Source: an uncultured Lachnospiraceae bacterium
Lineage (GTDB): Bacteria > Bacillota > Clostridia > Lachnospirales > Lachnospiraceae
Assembly (NCBI GenBank): GCA_910585555.1
Contig: CAJUFU010000027.1
Span: 1-38,867 of the forward strand
Length of the DNA: 38,867 bases
Direction of reading: 5' to 3'
The translations under genes were made by a program, and so were the position numbers. This document shows positions 24,551 through 32,738 of the stretch, one piece after another (the first letter of the stretch is position 1; every line of letters starts with the position of its first letter). The notes beneath the pieces are model-generated. The model saw only the letters and a program-made list of their open reading frames with translations, was not told the origin of the DNA and did not search any database.

Positions 24551-25903
24551 GTGAAAAATATAGTGTGGAATAAGAGATATGAGATTGGTATGGATTTCAT
24601 TGACAAAGAGCATAAGCAGCTTTTTTCGACTATGGACAGACTGCTGAAACTCAGTGAGAATGAGAAGAAGAGCGAGTGGGTTTGCAGAGAAGGCGTTAAA
24701 TATATGAAGAATCACGCGATTGAGCATTTTGCCCATGAAGAAGAGTATATGCGTTCCATTGACTATGGCGATTTGGATGTACATAAACGTCTGCATGATA
24801 ATTTCCAGAACAATATACTGCCGGCGCTTGAGAAAGAATTGGAAGAGACAAATTATTCCCAGGAATCTATACGTCATTTTCTGGGTGTCTGCATTGGGTG
24901 GATGGTTGCGCATACCCAGACTGAAGATCAGGCGATTGCCGGTAAGAGGGTGACCAAGTGGGTTGACATTCCCCATGAAGAGGAATTGGATGCCCTGAAG
25001 CAGACGATTATTCAGCTGTCTTTAGAGGTGCTGCAGTTAAAGGCTAAAGTTGTCAGCGAGCAATATGAAGCGGAAGATTTTGGTAAAGCGATTTTCTGCA
25101 GATTTGTTTATCGTGGGAAAGGAAAGGAAAAGTGGGAAATCCTGTTAGGCTATGAAGAGCGGATGCTCTTGAAAGTTGTCGGAGATATACTCAATACACA
25201 ATATCTTAAGGTAGATGATATGGTGGTTAATATCACCCGCTATATGTCCAGACAGCTTTTGGAAAAGCTGCGGGAGTGTTTCCCGATTGTAGATTTGTGC
25301 GAGTTGGAGAGCGAAAGTCTGTTGACTTATGAACAGGTGGTGAATGCTTTTGAGAGAGCGCATCCTTCCTGTAGTCTGCTGTTCGATATGGGTGAGGGGT
25401 ACTTTGTTTTCTGTGTGACGACAACGGATAGCCTCCGGGGAAAGATTGTGTCTTCTTTGGATGCGAACAATGCGATGAGCGAGATCAAGAAGTATTTAAG
25501 CGGTGAAAAGAGAAAGAAAAAGATTCTTGTAGTGGACGATTCTGATTTTATGCGCCAGAACATTTTGAATCTGTTGGGAAAAGATTATGATATGTTGGAA
25601 AGCAGTTCCAGTGTGTCAGCCATTAAGAGTATCACAGTGAATAGACCGGATTTGATTCTGCTGGATTACGAGATGCCTGTCTGTGATGGAAGGCAGACTC
25701 TTGAGATGATTCGTTCTGACAAAGAGATCGCTGATATTCCGGTTATCTTTCTCACTGGAAGAGGGGATATGGACAGTGTCAAAAAGGTTATGGCACTGAA
25801 ACCGGAAGGGTATCTGTTAAAGACATTGCCGGAGAAGGATATTAAGAAGATGATTGACGATTTTTTTGCAAAGAAGAAAAAGGCTAAGCAGCTTGAAAAG
25901 TGA
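24551..25903 (+). CDS. Hemerythrin - CheX-like - receiver domain fusion protein
   Basis: The protein has 450 residues in three parts. Residues 1-140 form a bacteriohemerythrin domain with the di-iron ligand pattern: DKEHKQLF, NHAIEHFAHEEEYM, HKRLHDNF and HTQTEDQA. Residues about 165-320 resemble a CheX-type or related phosphatase-like chemotaxis domain (weak call). Residues about 325-445 form a receiver domain with ILVVDDSDFMRQN, phosphoacceptor Asp in LLDYEMPVCDG, and Lys in GYLLKTLPE. GTG 24551 is chosen because AAAGGAGG (24537-24544) sits 6 nt upstream; an ATG at 24476 lacks a site. It probably senses oxygen or redox through the di-iron centre and feeds a phosphorelay. No output or kinase gene is adjacent. 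Confidence 0.85.
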   Translation: MKNIVWNKRYEIGMDFIDKEHKQLFSTMDRLLKLSENEKKSEWVCREGVKYMKNHAIEHFAHEEEYMRSIDYGDLDVHKRLHDNFQNNILPALEKELEETNYSQESIRHFLGVCIGWMVAHTQTEDQAIAGKRVTKWVDIPHEEELDALKQTIIQLSLEVLQLKAKVVSEQYEAEDFGKAIFCRFVYRGKGKEKWEILLGYEERMLLKVVGDILNTQYLKVDDMVVNITRYMSRQLLEKLRECFPIVDLCELESESLLTYEQVVNAFERAHPSCSLLFDMGEGYFVFCVTTTDSLRGKIVSSLDANNAMSEIKKYLSGEKRKKKILVVDDSDFMRQNILNLLGKDYDMLESSSSVSAIKSITVNRPDLILLDYEMPVCDGRQTLEMIRSDKEIADIPVIFLTGRGDMDSVKKVMALKPEGYLLKTLPEKDIKKMIDDFFAKKKKAKQLEK

Positions 25904-25919
25904 AAACGTTTGTAATACA

Positions 25920-25951
25920 AGGGCATGTCAGAAATGATGTGCCCTGTTTTT
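25920..25951 (+). terminator. Intrinsic terminator
   Basis: AGGGCATG and TGTGCCCT pair (two wobbles) around a 10 nt loop and are followed by GTTTTT. It lies 17 bp after the hemerythrin-receiver gene. Confidence 0.7.
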
Positions 25952-25970
25952 AAAACTTTCTGAAAAAGTA

Positions 25971-25999
25971 TTGTGTAAAAAGGGCAGTGCAGTTACAAT
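25971..25999 (+). promoter_or_regulatory. Promoter of the S1-domain gene
   Basis: TTGTGT (25971-25976), a 17 bp spacer and TACAAT (25994-25999), between the upstream terminator and the gene start at 26035. Confidence 0.55.
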
Positions 26000-26034
26000 C
26001 AAGAAGAACGAATACTGAAAGGAGTATTTACAGC

Positions 26035-26934
26035 ATGGAATCCATGAAAGATTATGAACGGGAATTAGAGGCATCTTTTCGCAAGATAGCCGAGGGAGAT
26101 ATTATCAAGGGTACGGTTATTGATGTGAACGAGGAAGAAGTCATTCTGGACTTAAAATATTATACCCAGGGAATTATCAAAGCAGAGAATCTAAGTAACG
26201 ATCCGGATTTTCTTGCGGCGGGAAAGATTGCCGTTGGTGATGAGATAGAAGCCACTGTCATTCGGATGGATGATGGGGAAGGCAATATTGAGCTTTCCAA
26301 AAAGGAAGCCAACGATGTATTGGCCTGGGACAAGCTGCAGACGCTTTTGGAGGAAGAACAGACAGTGAAGGTACGTATCAAAGAAAGCGTGCCAAGCGGT
26401 GTGACAGCCTATCTGGAAGGTATCCGCGCTTTTATTCCGGCATCTCAGATTGCCAGCGATTATGTGGAAGATACGGATGCCTGGGTGGGCAGGGAGATTG
26501 AGGTCAAAGTGATCACGGTTGACCGCGATAAGACGAAACTGGTGCTTTCCGGCAAGGCGGTTGCCAGGGAAAAGGAGGCGGATGAGCGGAATCACAGAAT
26601 CTCCATGATGATACCGGGAACGGTGATGGAGGGTGTGGTGGAGCGCCTGATGCCCTATGGTGCTTTTATCAGCCTTGGAAATGGAATCAGCGGTTTGGTT
26701 CATATTTCCCAGATTTGTCAGAAGCGGATTGCCACGCCCCATGAAGTCTTAAAAGAGGGACAGAAAGTTAAGGTAAAGATTTTAAATACCAATAACAATA
26801 AGGTAAGTCTGAGTATGAAGGCTTTGGAGGAGGAGATGGTGGATACGGAAACTGCCGAGGAAGTAAAAGAATATGTGTCCAGTGAATCCGTCTCCACGAG
26901 TCTGGGGGATTTGCTCTCTAAATTGAAATTTTAG
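26035..26934 (+). CDS. S1 RNA-binding domain protein (ribosomal protein S1-like)
   Basis: A 299-residue protein made of three S1 (OB-fold) repeats at about 18-88, 103-172 and 190-262. The third is the most typical: EGVVERLMPYGAFISLGNGISGLVHISQI. ATG 26035 has GGAG (26021-26024) upstream; ATG 26044 is possible. It is shorter than full S1 proteins (4-6 repeats) and matches the short S1 homologues of Clostridia, which may bind mRNA during translation. It has its own promoter. The next gene starts 99 bp downstream on the same strand. Confidence 0.88.
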   Translation: MESMKDYERELEASFRKIAEGDIIKGTVIDVNEEEVILDLKYYTQGIIKAENLSNDPDFLAAGKIAVGDEIEATVIRMDDGEGNIELSKKEANDVLAWDKLQTLLEEEQTVKVRIKESVPSGVTAYLEGIRAFIPASQIASDYVEDTDAWVGREIEVKVITVDRDKTKLVLSGKAVAREKEADERNHRISMMIPGTVMEGVVERLMPYGAFISLGNGISGLVHISQICQKRIATPHEVLKEGQKVKVKILNTNNNKVSLSMKALEEEMVDTETAEEVKEYVSSESVSTSLGDLLSKLKF

Positions 26935-27033
26935 ATGGAAACGAGCTGGCGGCTAAAGACATGCAGTTTGCTTATGCCACAGCTCGTTCGCTTGTGTCTG
27001 AGATTCTGCAAGGAAATGACAGGAGGCAGGAGA

Positions 27034-27621
27034 ATGTCAGAGAACATACAGTATCCGGATCATAAAAAGCGCTGCAGCTGGGCGAATCCCAAAAATCCAC
27101 GGTACATACAATATCATGATGAAGAGTGGGGCGTGCCTGTATATGATGATAAGATTCTGTTTGAAATGCTGATTTTAGAATCTTTTCAGGCAGGATTGTC
27201 CTGGGAATGTGTGCTGAACAAGAAAGAGGCGTTCAGACGGGCTTTTGACGGATTTGATTTGGAGACGGTATGCGCTTATGATGCGCATAAAATGGAAACG
27301 CTGCGGCAGGATGAAGGCATCATCCGCAATCGACTGAAAATTAAGGCGGCAGTAAACAATGCCCGTATTTTCAGGGAAATTGCGGCGGAATATGGCAGCT
27401 TTGCCAACTATCTGTGGGGCTATACCGACGGAAAAGTGGTGTATGAGAATGACAAGGTGAGTTCACCGCTCTCGGATGCGATCTCCAAAGATTTGATAAA
27501 AAGGGGCATGAAGTTTGTGGGAACCACGATTATCTATGCCTATCTGCAGGCCGTTGGGGTGATTTATTCCCATGAAGAGGGGTGTTATCTGTGCAGGCAG
27601 CAGACGGTGCATCCGGAATAG
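27034..27621 (+). CDS. DNA-3-methyladenine glycosylase I
   Basis: This excises 3-methyladenine from alkylated DNA in base excision repair. The 195-residue product has the TagI signatures: RCSWANP near the N-terminus, YHDEEWGVP, FEMLILESFQAGLSW, and a C-terminal SHEEGCYLC. The Cys and His residues of these motifs form the zinc site that is special to the TagI family. ATG 27034 follows AGGAGG (near 27021-27026); an upstream ATG at 26935 directly after the previous stop adds an unconserved segment and is rejected. Confidence 0.93.
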   Translation: MSENIQYPDHKKRCSWANPKNPRYIQYHDEEWGVPVYDDKILFEMLILESFQAGLSWECVLNKKEAFRRAFDGFDLETVCAYDAHKMETLRQDEGIIRNRLKIKAAVNNARIFREIAAEYGSFANYLWGYTDGKVVYENDKVSSPLSDAISKDLIKRGMKFVGTTIIYAYLQAVGVIYSHEEGCYLCRQQTVHPE

Positions 27622-27665
27622 AAGACAGGAGAACATGAAAAGTGCTGAAAGGGGAGGAAAGGCAA

Positions 27666-28184
27666 ATGGTAAAGCATGTTTTAGCAGTGATTGATATGCA
27701 GAATGATTTTATTGACGGTACGCTGGGAACACAGGAAGCGGAGGCCATTGTGGAGAAGGTGGCAGAGCAGATCAGGGAATTTGACGGGCAGGTTGTGTAT
27801 ACCAGGGATACACACTTTGAAGATTTCTTAAATACCCAGGAAGGAGCCAAACTTCCGGTGACACATTGTATCAAGGGAACAGAAGGCTGGCAGATACAGG
27901 CAGATTTAAGGAAGCTGCAGGATGATGACACGAGGATTTTTGATAAATTGACGTTTGGGTCTGTGGAACTGGCACAGTACTTGAAAGAGATGGAAGGGCT
28001 GGAGAGTGTTACATTGATTGGGCTTTGTACGGATATATGTGTTATATCGAATGCGATGGTCATCAAAGCCTTTTTACCAGAATTGACTATCAAAGTCAAA
28101 GCAGACTGCTGTGCCGGGGTAACACCACAGAGTCATCTTAACGCTTTGGAAGCTATGAAGATGTGTCAGATTGAGGTGGTGTAG
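27666..28184 (+). CDS. Isochorismatase-family cysteine hydrolase (nicotinamidase-like)
   Basis: A 172-residue amidase of the isochorismatase superfamily. The catalytic triad is visible as Asp10 in VIDMQNDF, Lys in IFDKLTFGS and Cys in GLCTDICVISN. An Asp-x-His (TRDTHF) and a later His (VTHCIKG) are in place to bind the metal of nicotinamidases, so PncA-type activity (nicotinamide to nicotinate) is plausible. The start is ATG 27666 behind GGGGAGGAAAGG; a GTG at 27642 upstream is rejected. A nitrilase gene follows 7 bp later, so the two amide/nitrile hydrolases are probably co-transcribed. Confidence 0.88.
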   Translation: MVKHVLAVIDMQNDFIDGTLGTQEAEAIVEKVAEQIREFDGQVVYTRDTHFEDFLNTQEGAKLPVTHCIKGTEGWQIQADLRKLQDDDTRIFDKLTFGSVELAQYLKEMEGLESVTLIGLCTDICVISNAMVIKAFLPELTIKVKADCCAGVTPQSHLNALEAMKMCQIEVV

Positions 28185-28191
28185 AGAGCAT

Positions 28192-29091
28192 ATGGATAGT
28201 CTTAAGGTAGCATTGCTACAGTTGAAACCAGGTGAGTCAATCGAGGAAAATCTGCAGAAGGGATTGACTGCCTGCAGACAGGCAAAAGAGATGGGGGCGG
28301 ATATTGCTCTCTTTCCGGAAATGTGGAGCGTAGGGTATCAGATTCCGGAGGATATAGAGGAACTAAAGAAAACAGCAGTCTCTGCAGAAAGCGGTTTTGT
28401 GAGGGCATATCAGGCGCTTGCCAAAGAACTGGACATGGCGGTGGCTCTCACCTTTCTGGAAAGCTGGGAACCGCTTCCCAGAAACACAATGGTTCTAATT
28501 GACCGATATGGTCATAACGTATTGACCTATGCGAAGGTACATACCTGTGATTTCGGGGAGGAGTGCAGACTGACACCGGGAAACGGGTTTCATGTGGCGG
28601 ATTTGGATACGGCTAAGGGCATAGTGAAAACGGGGGCTATGATCTGTTACGACAGGGAGTTTCCGGAAAGCGCACGGATACTTATGCTAAAGGGAGCGGA
28701 ATTGATTCTGACGCCGAATGCTTGTCCCATGGAAATAAATCGCATTTCTCAGCTGCGGGCCAGGGCTTATGAAAATATGCTGGGGATTGCCACAGTCAAT
28801 TATCCGGCAGGTCATCCTGACTGTAACGGTCATTCTACCGCTTTTGACGGGATTGCCTATAAACCGGAACTGCCTGCATCGAGGGATACGATGTTACTCG
28901 ATGCGGGGGAGAAGGAAGGTATTTATCTGGCTGACTTTCCCATGGACGAGATACGGGAATACCGCAGCCGGGAAGTGCACGGCAACGCCTACAGGCGGCC
29001 TGATTTGTATGGTATCCTGACCAAGGATTGTGTGCAGGAACCTTTTGTGCGTGCGGATTATAGATGGAAGAAAAACGGTGAAGTTAGGTAA
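28192..29091 (+). CDS. Carbon-nitrogen hydrolase (nitrilase superfamily)
   Basis: A 299-residue nitrilase-superfamily amidase. The Glu-Lys-Cys triad appears in LFPEMWSVGY, TYAKVHTCDF and GAMICYDREFPE. The alpha-beta-beta-alpha core is complete, and no glutamine amidotransferase partner domain is present. ATG 28192 lies 7 bp after the cysteine hydrolase stop, with GAGGTGG inside the end of that gene as its ribosome site, so they form a translationally linked pair. Which amide or N-carbamoyl compound is cut cannot be read from the sequence; the pairing suggests steps in one degradation path. Confidence 0.9.
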   Translation: MDSLKVALLQLKPGESIEENLQKGLTACRQAKEMGADIALFPEMWSVGYQIPEDIEELKKTAVSAESGFVRAYQALAKELDMAVALTFLESWEPLPRNTMVLIDRYGHNVLTYAKVHTCDFGEECRLTPGNGFHVADLDTAKGIVKTGAMICYDREFPESARILMLKGAELILTPNACPMEINRISQLRARAYENMLGIATVNYPAGHPDCNGHSTAFDGIAYKPELPASRDTMLLDAGEKEGIYLADFPMDEIREYRSREVHGNAYRRPDLYGILTKDCVQEPFVRADYRWKKNGEVR

Positions 29092-29138
29092 CAGTGCCCT
29101 TTCGTTCATCGAATATAGAAGAGGAAGATAAAGATACT

Positions 29139-29771
29139 ATGAGAAAAAAGGAACTGGCTCTGGCCGTGATCGAGAGACTGAAGGAGGCGTATCCTGATGC
29201 GGGATGTACTCTGGATTATAATGAGGCGTGGAAGTTGCTGGTCAGCGTGAGACTGGCGGCGCAGTGTACCGATGCCAGAGTGAATGTGGTGGTGGAGAAG
29301 CTGTATGCGAAGTTTCCGGATGTAGATGCCCTGGCGGCGGCTCCGGTGGAGGAGATAGAAGAGATTGTGCATCCCTGCGGCCTGGGAAAGAGCAAGGCGC
29401 GGGATATCAGCGCCTGTATGAAACAGCTGCAGGAGGTGTACGGCGGCAAGGTGCCGGATGATTTCGACGCGCTGTTGAAACTGCCTGGTGTGGGCAGGAA
29501 GAGTGCCAATCTGATCATGGGGGATGTGTTCGGCAAACCCGCCATTGTCACGGATACACATTGCATCAGGCTGTGCAACCGGATTGGCCTGGTGGACAAT
29601 ATCAAGGAACCGAAGAAGGTGGAAATGGCACTGTGGAAGATCGTGCCGCCGGAAGAGGGCAGCGATTTTTGTCACAGGCTGGTCTATCACGGCAGAGAAG
29701 TCTGTACAGCCAGAACCACACCCTACTGCGACAGGTGCTGTCTCCAGGATATTTGTAAGAAGAATATCTGA
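29139..29771 (+). CDS. nth: Endonuclease III (DNA glycosylase/AP lyase)
   Basis: This removes oxidised pyrimidines and cuts at abasic sites. The 210-residue product has the helix-hairpin-helix LPGVGRKSANLI, the catalytic Lys in that hairpin region, and the catalytic Asp in VTDTHCIRL. The C-terminal 4Fe-4S ligands are CTARTTPYCDRCCLQDIC. The spacing between the first two cysteines is seven residues rather than the usual six, a small oddity. The start is ATG 29139 with AGAGGAAG about 13 nt upstream; GTG 29094 is an alternative. It follows the nitrilase gene by 47 bp and may share its transcript. Confidence 0.94.
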   Translation: MRKKELALAVIERLKEAYPDAGCTLDYNEAWKLLVSVRLAAQCTDARVNVVVEKLYAKFPDVDALAAAPVEEIEEIVHPCGLGKSKARDISACMKQLQEVYGGKVPDDFDALLKLPGVGRKSANLIMGDVFGKPAIVTDTHCIRLCNRIGLVDNIKEPKKVEMALWKIVPPEEGSDFCHRLVYHGREVCTARTTPYCDRCCLQDICKKNI

Positions 29772-29823
29772 CAGCAGTCTAAAACGGTACAGTTGACTAT
29801 TTGGGTCGAAATGGGAGATGCTT

Positions 29824-30624
29824 ATGAAACTAACGATGCTTGGCACGGGGATGGCTATGGTCACTGCGTGCTATAATACTTGTTTTATCTTGGAGGAGAA
29901 GGACGAAGGCTTTCTGATTGATGGCGGCGGCGGAAACGGCATTTTGGTACAGCTGGCAAAGGCAGGGATTGACTGGAAGTCCATTCACCATATTTTTATC
30001 ACCCACAAGCATATCGATCATATTATGGGAGTCCTGTGGGTTATCCGCAAGATTGGCCAGGGAATCAACAGGGGAGAGTATGAGGGCTGTGTGGAGATCT
30101 TTGGACATGACCAGGTTATTCCTATTTTACAGGATATGGCGGATACTTTGCTGCAGGATAAGATTAAAAAGCATATCGGCAGCAGGATTAACTTTCGGGT
30201 GGTACAAGACGGGGAAAATAGACAGATTCTGGGACATGAAGCGACTTTTTTTGATATTTTATCCACTAAGGATAAGCAGTATGGCTTCACCATAGAGTAT
30301 GGGGAGGGAAAACGGCTTACCTGCTGTGGGGACGAACCATATAATGACCAGAATAGTCAATACGTAAAGGGGAGCGAATGGCTGATGCTGGAGGCTTTCT
30401 GTCTGGATGGAGAGGCAGATGTTTTTGACCCCTATGAAAAGCACCACAGCACAGTAAAAGAGGCCTGTGAGCGGGCCCAGGAACTGGAGATTCCCAACTT
30501 GATTCTGTATCATACGGAGGATACCCACATGGAGCGGAGAAAGGAACTGTATGAGGCCGAGGGCAGACAGTATTATCGGGGGAATCTCTGTGTGCCGGAC
30601 GATCTGGAAAGTTATATTTTCTAA
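29824..30624 (+). CDS. Metallo-beta-lactamase-fold hydrolase (RNase Z-like)
   Basis: A 266-residue MBL-fold protein. The zinc motif is THKHIDHIMG (HxHxDH), followed by CCGDEP, with a late His in YHTEDTH. The opening MKLTMLGTGMA and the glycine-rich IDGGGGNG are as in the RNase Z/ElaC and phosphodiesterase-like branches. The exosite of true RNase Z is not seen, so tRNA 3' processing is doubtful. ATG 29824 is chosen because GGGAG (29812-29816) is 7 nt upstream; ATG 29818 overlaps that site too closely. Confidence 0.87.
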   Translation: MKLTMLGTGMAMVTACYNTCFILEEKDEGFLIDGGGGNGILVQLAKAGIDWKSIHHIFITHKHIDHIMGVLWVIRKIGQGINRGEYEGCVEIFGHDQVIPILQDMADTLLQDKIKKHIGSRINFRVVQDGENRQILGHEATFFDILSTKDKQYGFTIEYGEGKRLTCCGDEPYNDQNSQYVKGSEWLMLEAFCLDGEADVFDPYEKHHSTVKEACERAQELEIPNLILYHTEDTHMERRKELYEAEGRQYYRGNLCVPDDLESYIF

Positions 30625-30653
30625 AATAGATGTGAGAGAGGATTTGCAGTCGT

Positions 30654-31406
30654 ATGGACAGGCCCAATTATTTTCAAACGGCATTATCGAACTTTGCCAC
30701 AGATGCTGCCTGCGGCGGATCCATCAGACACCTGACAGACCTTGGCTATACCTTAGACCAGATTGTAGAGAGGCTTTCTTATCCGGCACCTCGTACCAAG
30801 GTACAGCAAATGATGATGGAATACCTATATGAAAGCCGGGTACTGTTGCGGGAAGAACCCTCTGCGGCCCTGTTTGATAAGAAAGAAGAGTTTGTACAGG
30901 AACAGGATGCTTATGGAAGACGGACACTGCGCAGAATAGTTAGTGACTGTAATGGTCAATTTGAAACGACGAGTATGCCGGATTCGACAAAGATGTCGCA
31001 GAATGAAAAGGGATTGAATAAACGGGAGATTTTTTGGAGAGAGTCTGTGTATGATGACAGACGGGATGGAAAACTGACAGAATTGTTATATAGAAAGTGC
31101 AGACAGAACGGTGAGACTTTCAGTTATATTTCCTGCACCTTTGGATTCTCAAAGATTGACCGGAATGGTTTTTCTGCCAGTGAAGAAAGGGATGTTGTCA
31201 AAGAGACAGACTTAAGCAGCCTCAATAACAGACAGCGGGAATATATCCACGGGATAATATGGGAAAAGCCCGTTGTGTATCACAGACTCAACCAGCGAAT
31301 GTTAGAGATTGTGGGGAAACTGTATGAAGCGGGCGTTTACGGCGGCACCTGCTTTTTTATGAAAAGTGGAGAAAAGATAAAGATTACGGCTTGTAAAAGA
31401 GGATGA
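30654..31406 (+). CDS. Hypothetical protein, unrecognised
   Basis: A 250-residue protein that I do not recognise beyond a sense that relatives occur in Lachnospiraceae. The N-terminal 65 residues are helical, with NFATDAACGGSIRHL and YTLDQIVERLSYP, like a small adaptor or binding domain. A charged low-conservation middle follows (about 85-135), then a domain with FSYISCTFGFSKI and WEKPVVYHRLNQRM. The second half may form an alpha/beta fold. No signal peptide or membrane segment is seen. The start is ATG 30654 with AGAGGAT upstream. It sits between an MBL-fold hydrolase and an M18 aminopeptidase on the same strand. Confidence 0.7.
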   Translation: MDRPNYFQTALSNFATDAACGGSIRHLTDLGYTLDQIVERLSYPAPRTKVQQMMMEYLYESRVLLREEPSAALFDKKEEFVQEQDAYGRRTLRRIVSDCNGQFETTSMPDSTKMSQNEKGLNKREIFWRESVYDDRRDGKLTELLYRKCRQNGETFSYISCTFGFSKIDRNGFSASEERDVVKETDLSSLNNRQREYIHGIIWEKPVVYHRLNQRMLEIVGKLYEAGVYGGTCFFMKSGEKIKITACKRG

Positions 31407-31445
31407 TCTGGTGTGACAGAAAGCGGTGCAAAAAGGGAGGCAGAA

Positions 31446-32738
31446 ATGAGTAATATAAATAATCAGACAATGGATTCTTATATAGAAGGACTGTTTGCAT
31501 TTATTGACAGCAGTCCCACCAGTTTTCATGCGGCGGCAAATGTTGGCCAAGCGTTGGAGGAAGCAGGATTTCAGAGACTTTACGAAACGAAGCCGTGGCA
31601 GATTGAGAGCGGCAAAAAGTATTTTGTTGACCGAAACGATTCTGCCGTTATTGCCTTTTCCATACCCAAAAAGGAACAGAAAGGCTTTCATATTGTGGCG
31701 GCCCACAGTGATTCGCCTTGTTTTAAATTAAAAGAGCTGCCGGAACTTTCGGTAGAGGAGCATTACCTGAAATGGAATGTGGAGAAATACGGCGGCATGA
31801 TTCTTTCCACCTGGCTAGACCGTCCTCTGTCGGCAGCTGGACGTGTGGTAGTAAAAGGGCCGGATAGAATGATGACTAAATTAGTCAATATTGATCGCAG
31901 CGTGGCGGTGATTCCTAATGTGGCCATACACATGAACCGGGATATGAATAAAGGAATCGAATACAATCCGCAAACAGATATGCCGCCGCTAGTGGGCAGC
32001 GCAGACGGCCGGGGCGGTTACCTTGCTCTGCTGGCAAAGGAAGCCGGCGTGCAGGCGGAAGAAATTCTGGGACAGGATATTTTCCTGTATAACAAGGATA
32101 GATGCAGCCGCCTTGGCTTGGCAGAGGAATATATCTGCGGTCCCAGGCTGGATGACCTAGAATGTGTTTACGGAGGAATGAAGGCCCTTATGCAGGAGGA
32201 GCCGGAAAGCTATATCTCGATGCTGGCGGTATTTGATAATGAGGAGGTGGGGAGCGGCACCAAACAGGGGGCGGATTCCACTTTCTTACGAGACGTACTT
32301 TCCCGTATCCGCAGTGGATTGCAGCTTACAGAAGAAACGTATCAGTGTATGCTGGCGGAAAGTTTCCTGATTTCCGCCGACAATGCCCACGCTGTGCACC
32401 CCAACCATCCGGAGAAGACCGATTCGGTCAATAAATCCTGGCTCAATGAAGGTATTGTCATCAAGTATCATGGTTCCCAGCGATATGCCACAGATGCCTA
32501 TTCGGCAGCGGTGATGAAAGACATATGCCGGGAAGCCGGTGTGCCATATCAGACTTACGCAAACCGCTCGGACATCGCAGGGGGAAGCACCCTTGGCAAT
32601 ATTCTGATGGCCCAGGTGTCCATGCCTACGGTAGATATCGGCCTGCCCCAGCTTGCCATGCACTCTGCTTTGGAGACGGCGGGAGCAAAAGATTTGGCGT
32701 ACCTGATCAGGGCACTTTCCGTTTTTTACAGCAGATGA
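31446..32738 (+). CDS. M18 family aminopeptidase
   Basis: A 430-residue zinc aminopeptidase of family M18 (aspartyl aminopeptidase group), which removes N-terminal, often acidic, residues from peptides in the cytosol. Metal and catalytic residues are seen in VAAHSDSPCFKLK, RLDDLECV and FDNEEVGSGTKQGA, with a C-terminal His in QLAMHSALET. ATG 31446 has GGGAGG upstream; the GTG at 31413 is rejected. Its 3' end overlaps the convergent AraC-type gene by 13 bp, so any terminator must lie inside coding sequence. Confidence 0.93.
   Translation: MSNINNQTMDSYIEGLFAFIDSSPTSFHAAANVGQALEEAGFQRLYETKPWQIESGKKYFVDRNDSAVIAFSIPKKEQKGFHIVAAHSDSPCFKLKELPELSVEEHYLKWNVEKYGGMILSTWLDRPLSAAGRVVVKGPDRMMTKLVNIDRSVAVIPNVAIHMNRDMNKGIEYNPQTDMPPLVGSADGRGGYLALLAKEAGVQAEEILGQDIFLYNKDRCSRLGLAEEYICGPRLDDLECVYGGMKALMQEEPESYISMLAVFDNEEVGSGTKQGADSTFLRDVLSRIRSGLQLTEETYQCMLAESFLISADNAHAVHPNHPEKTDSVNKSWLNEGIVIKYHGSQRYATDAYSAAVMKDICREAGVPYQTYANRSDIAGGSTLGNILMAQVSMPTVDIGLPQLAMHSALETAGAKDLAYLIRALSVFYSR

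Noticed and set aside
29106..29864. 252-codon minus-strand frame opposite nth
   Set aside because: It covers the complement of a conserved endonuclease III gene, has no family features, and has no ribosome site that fits.
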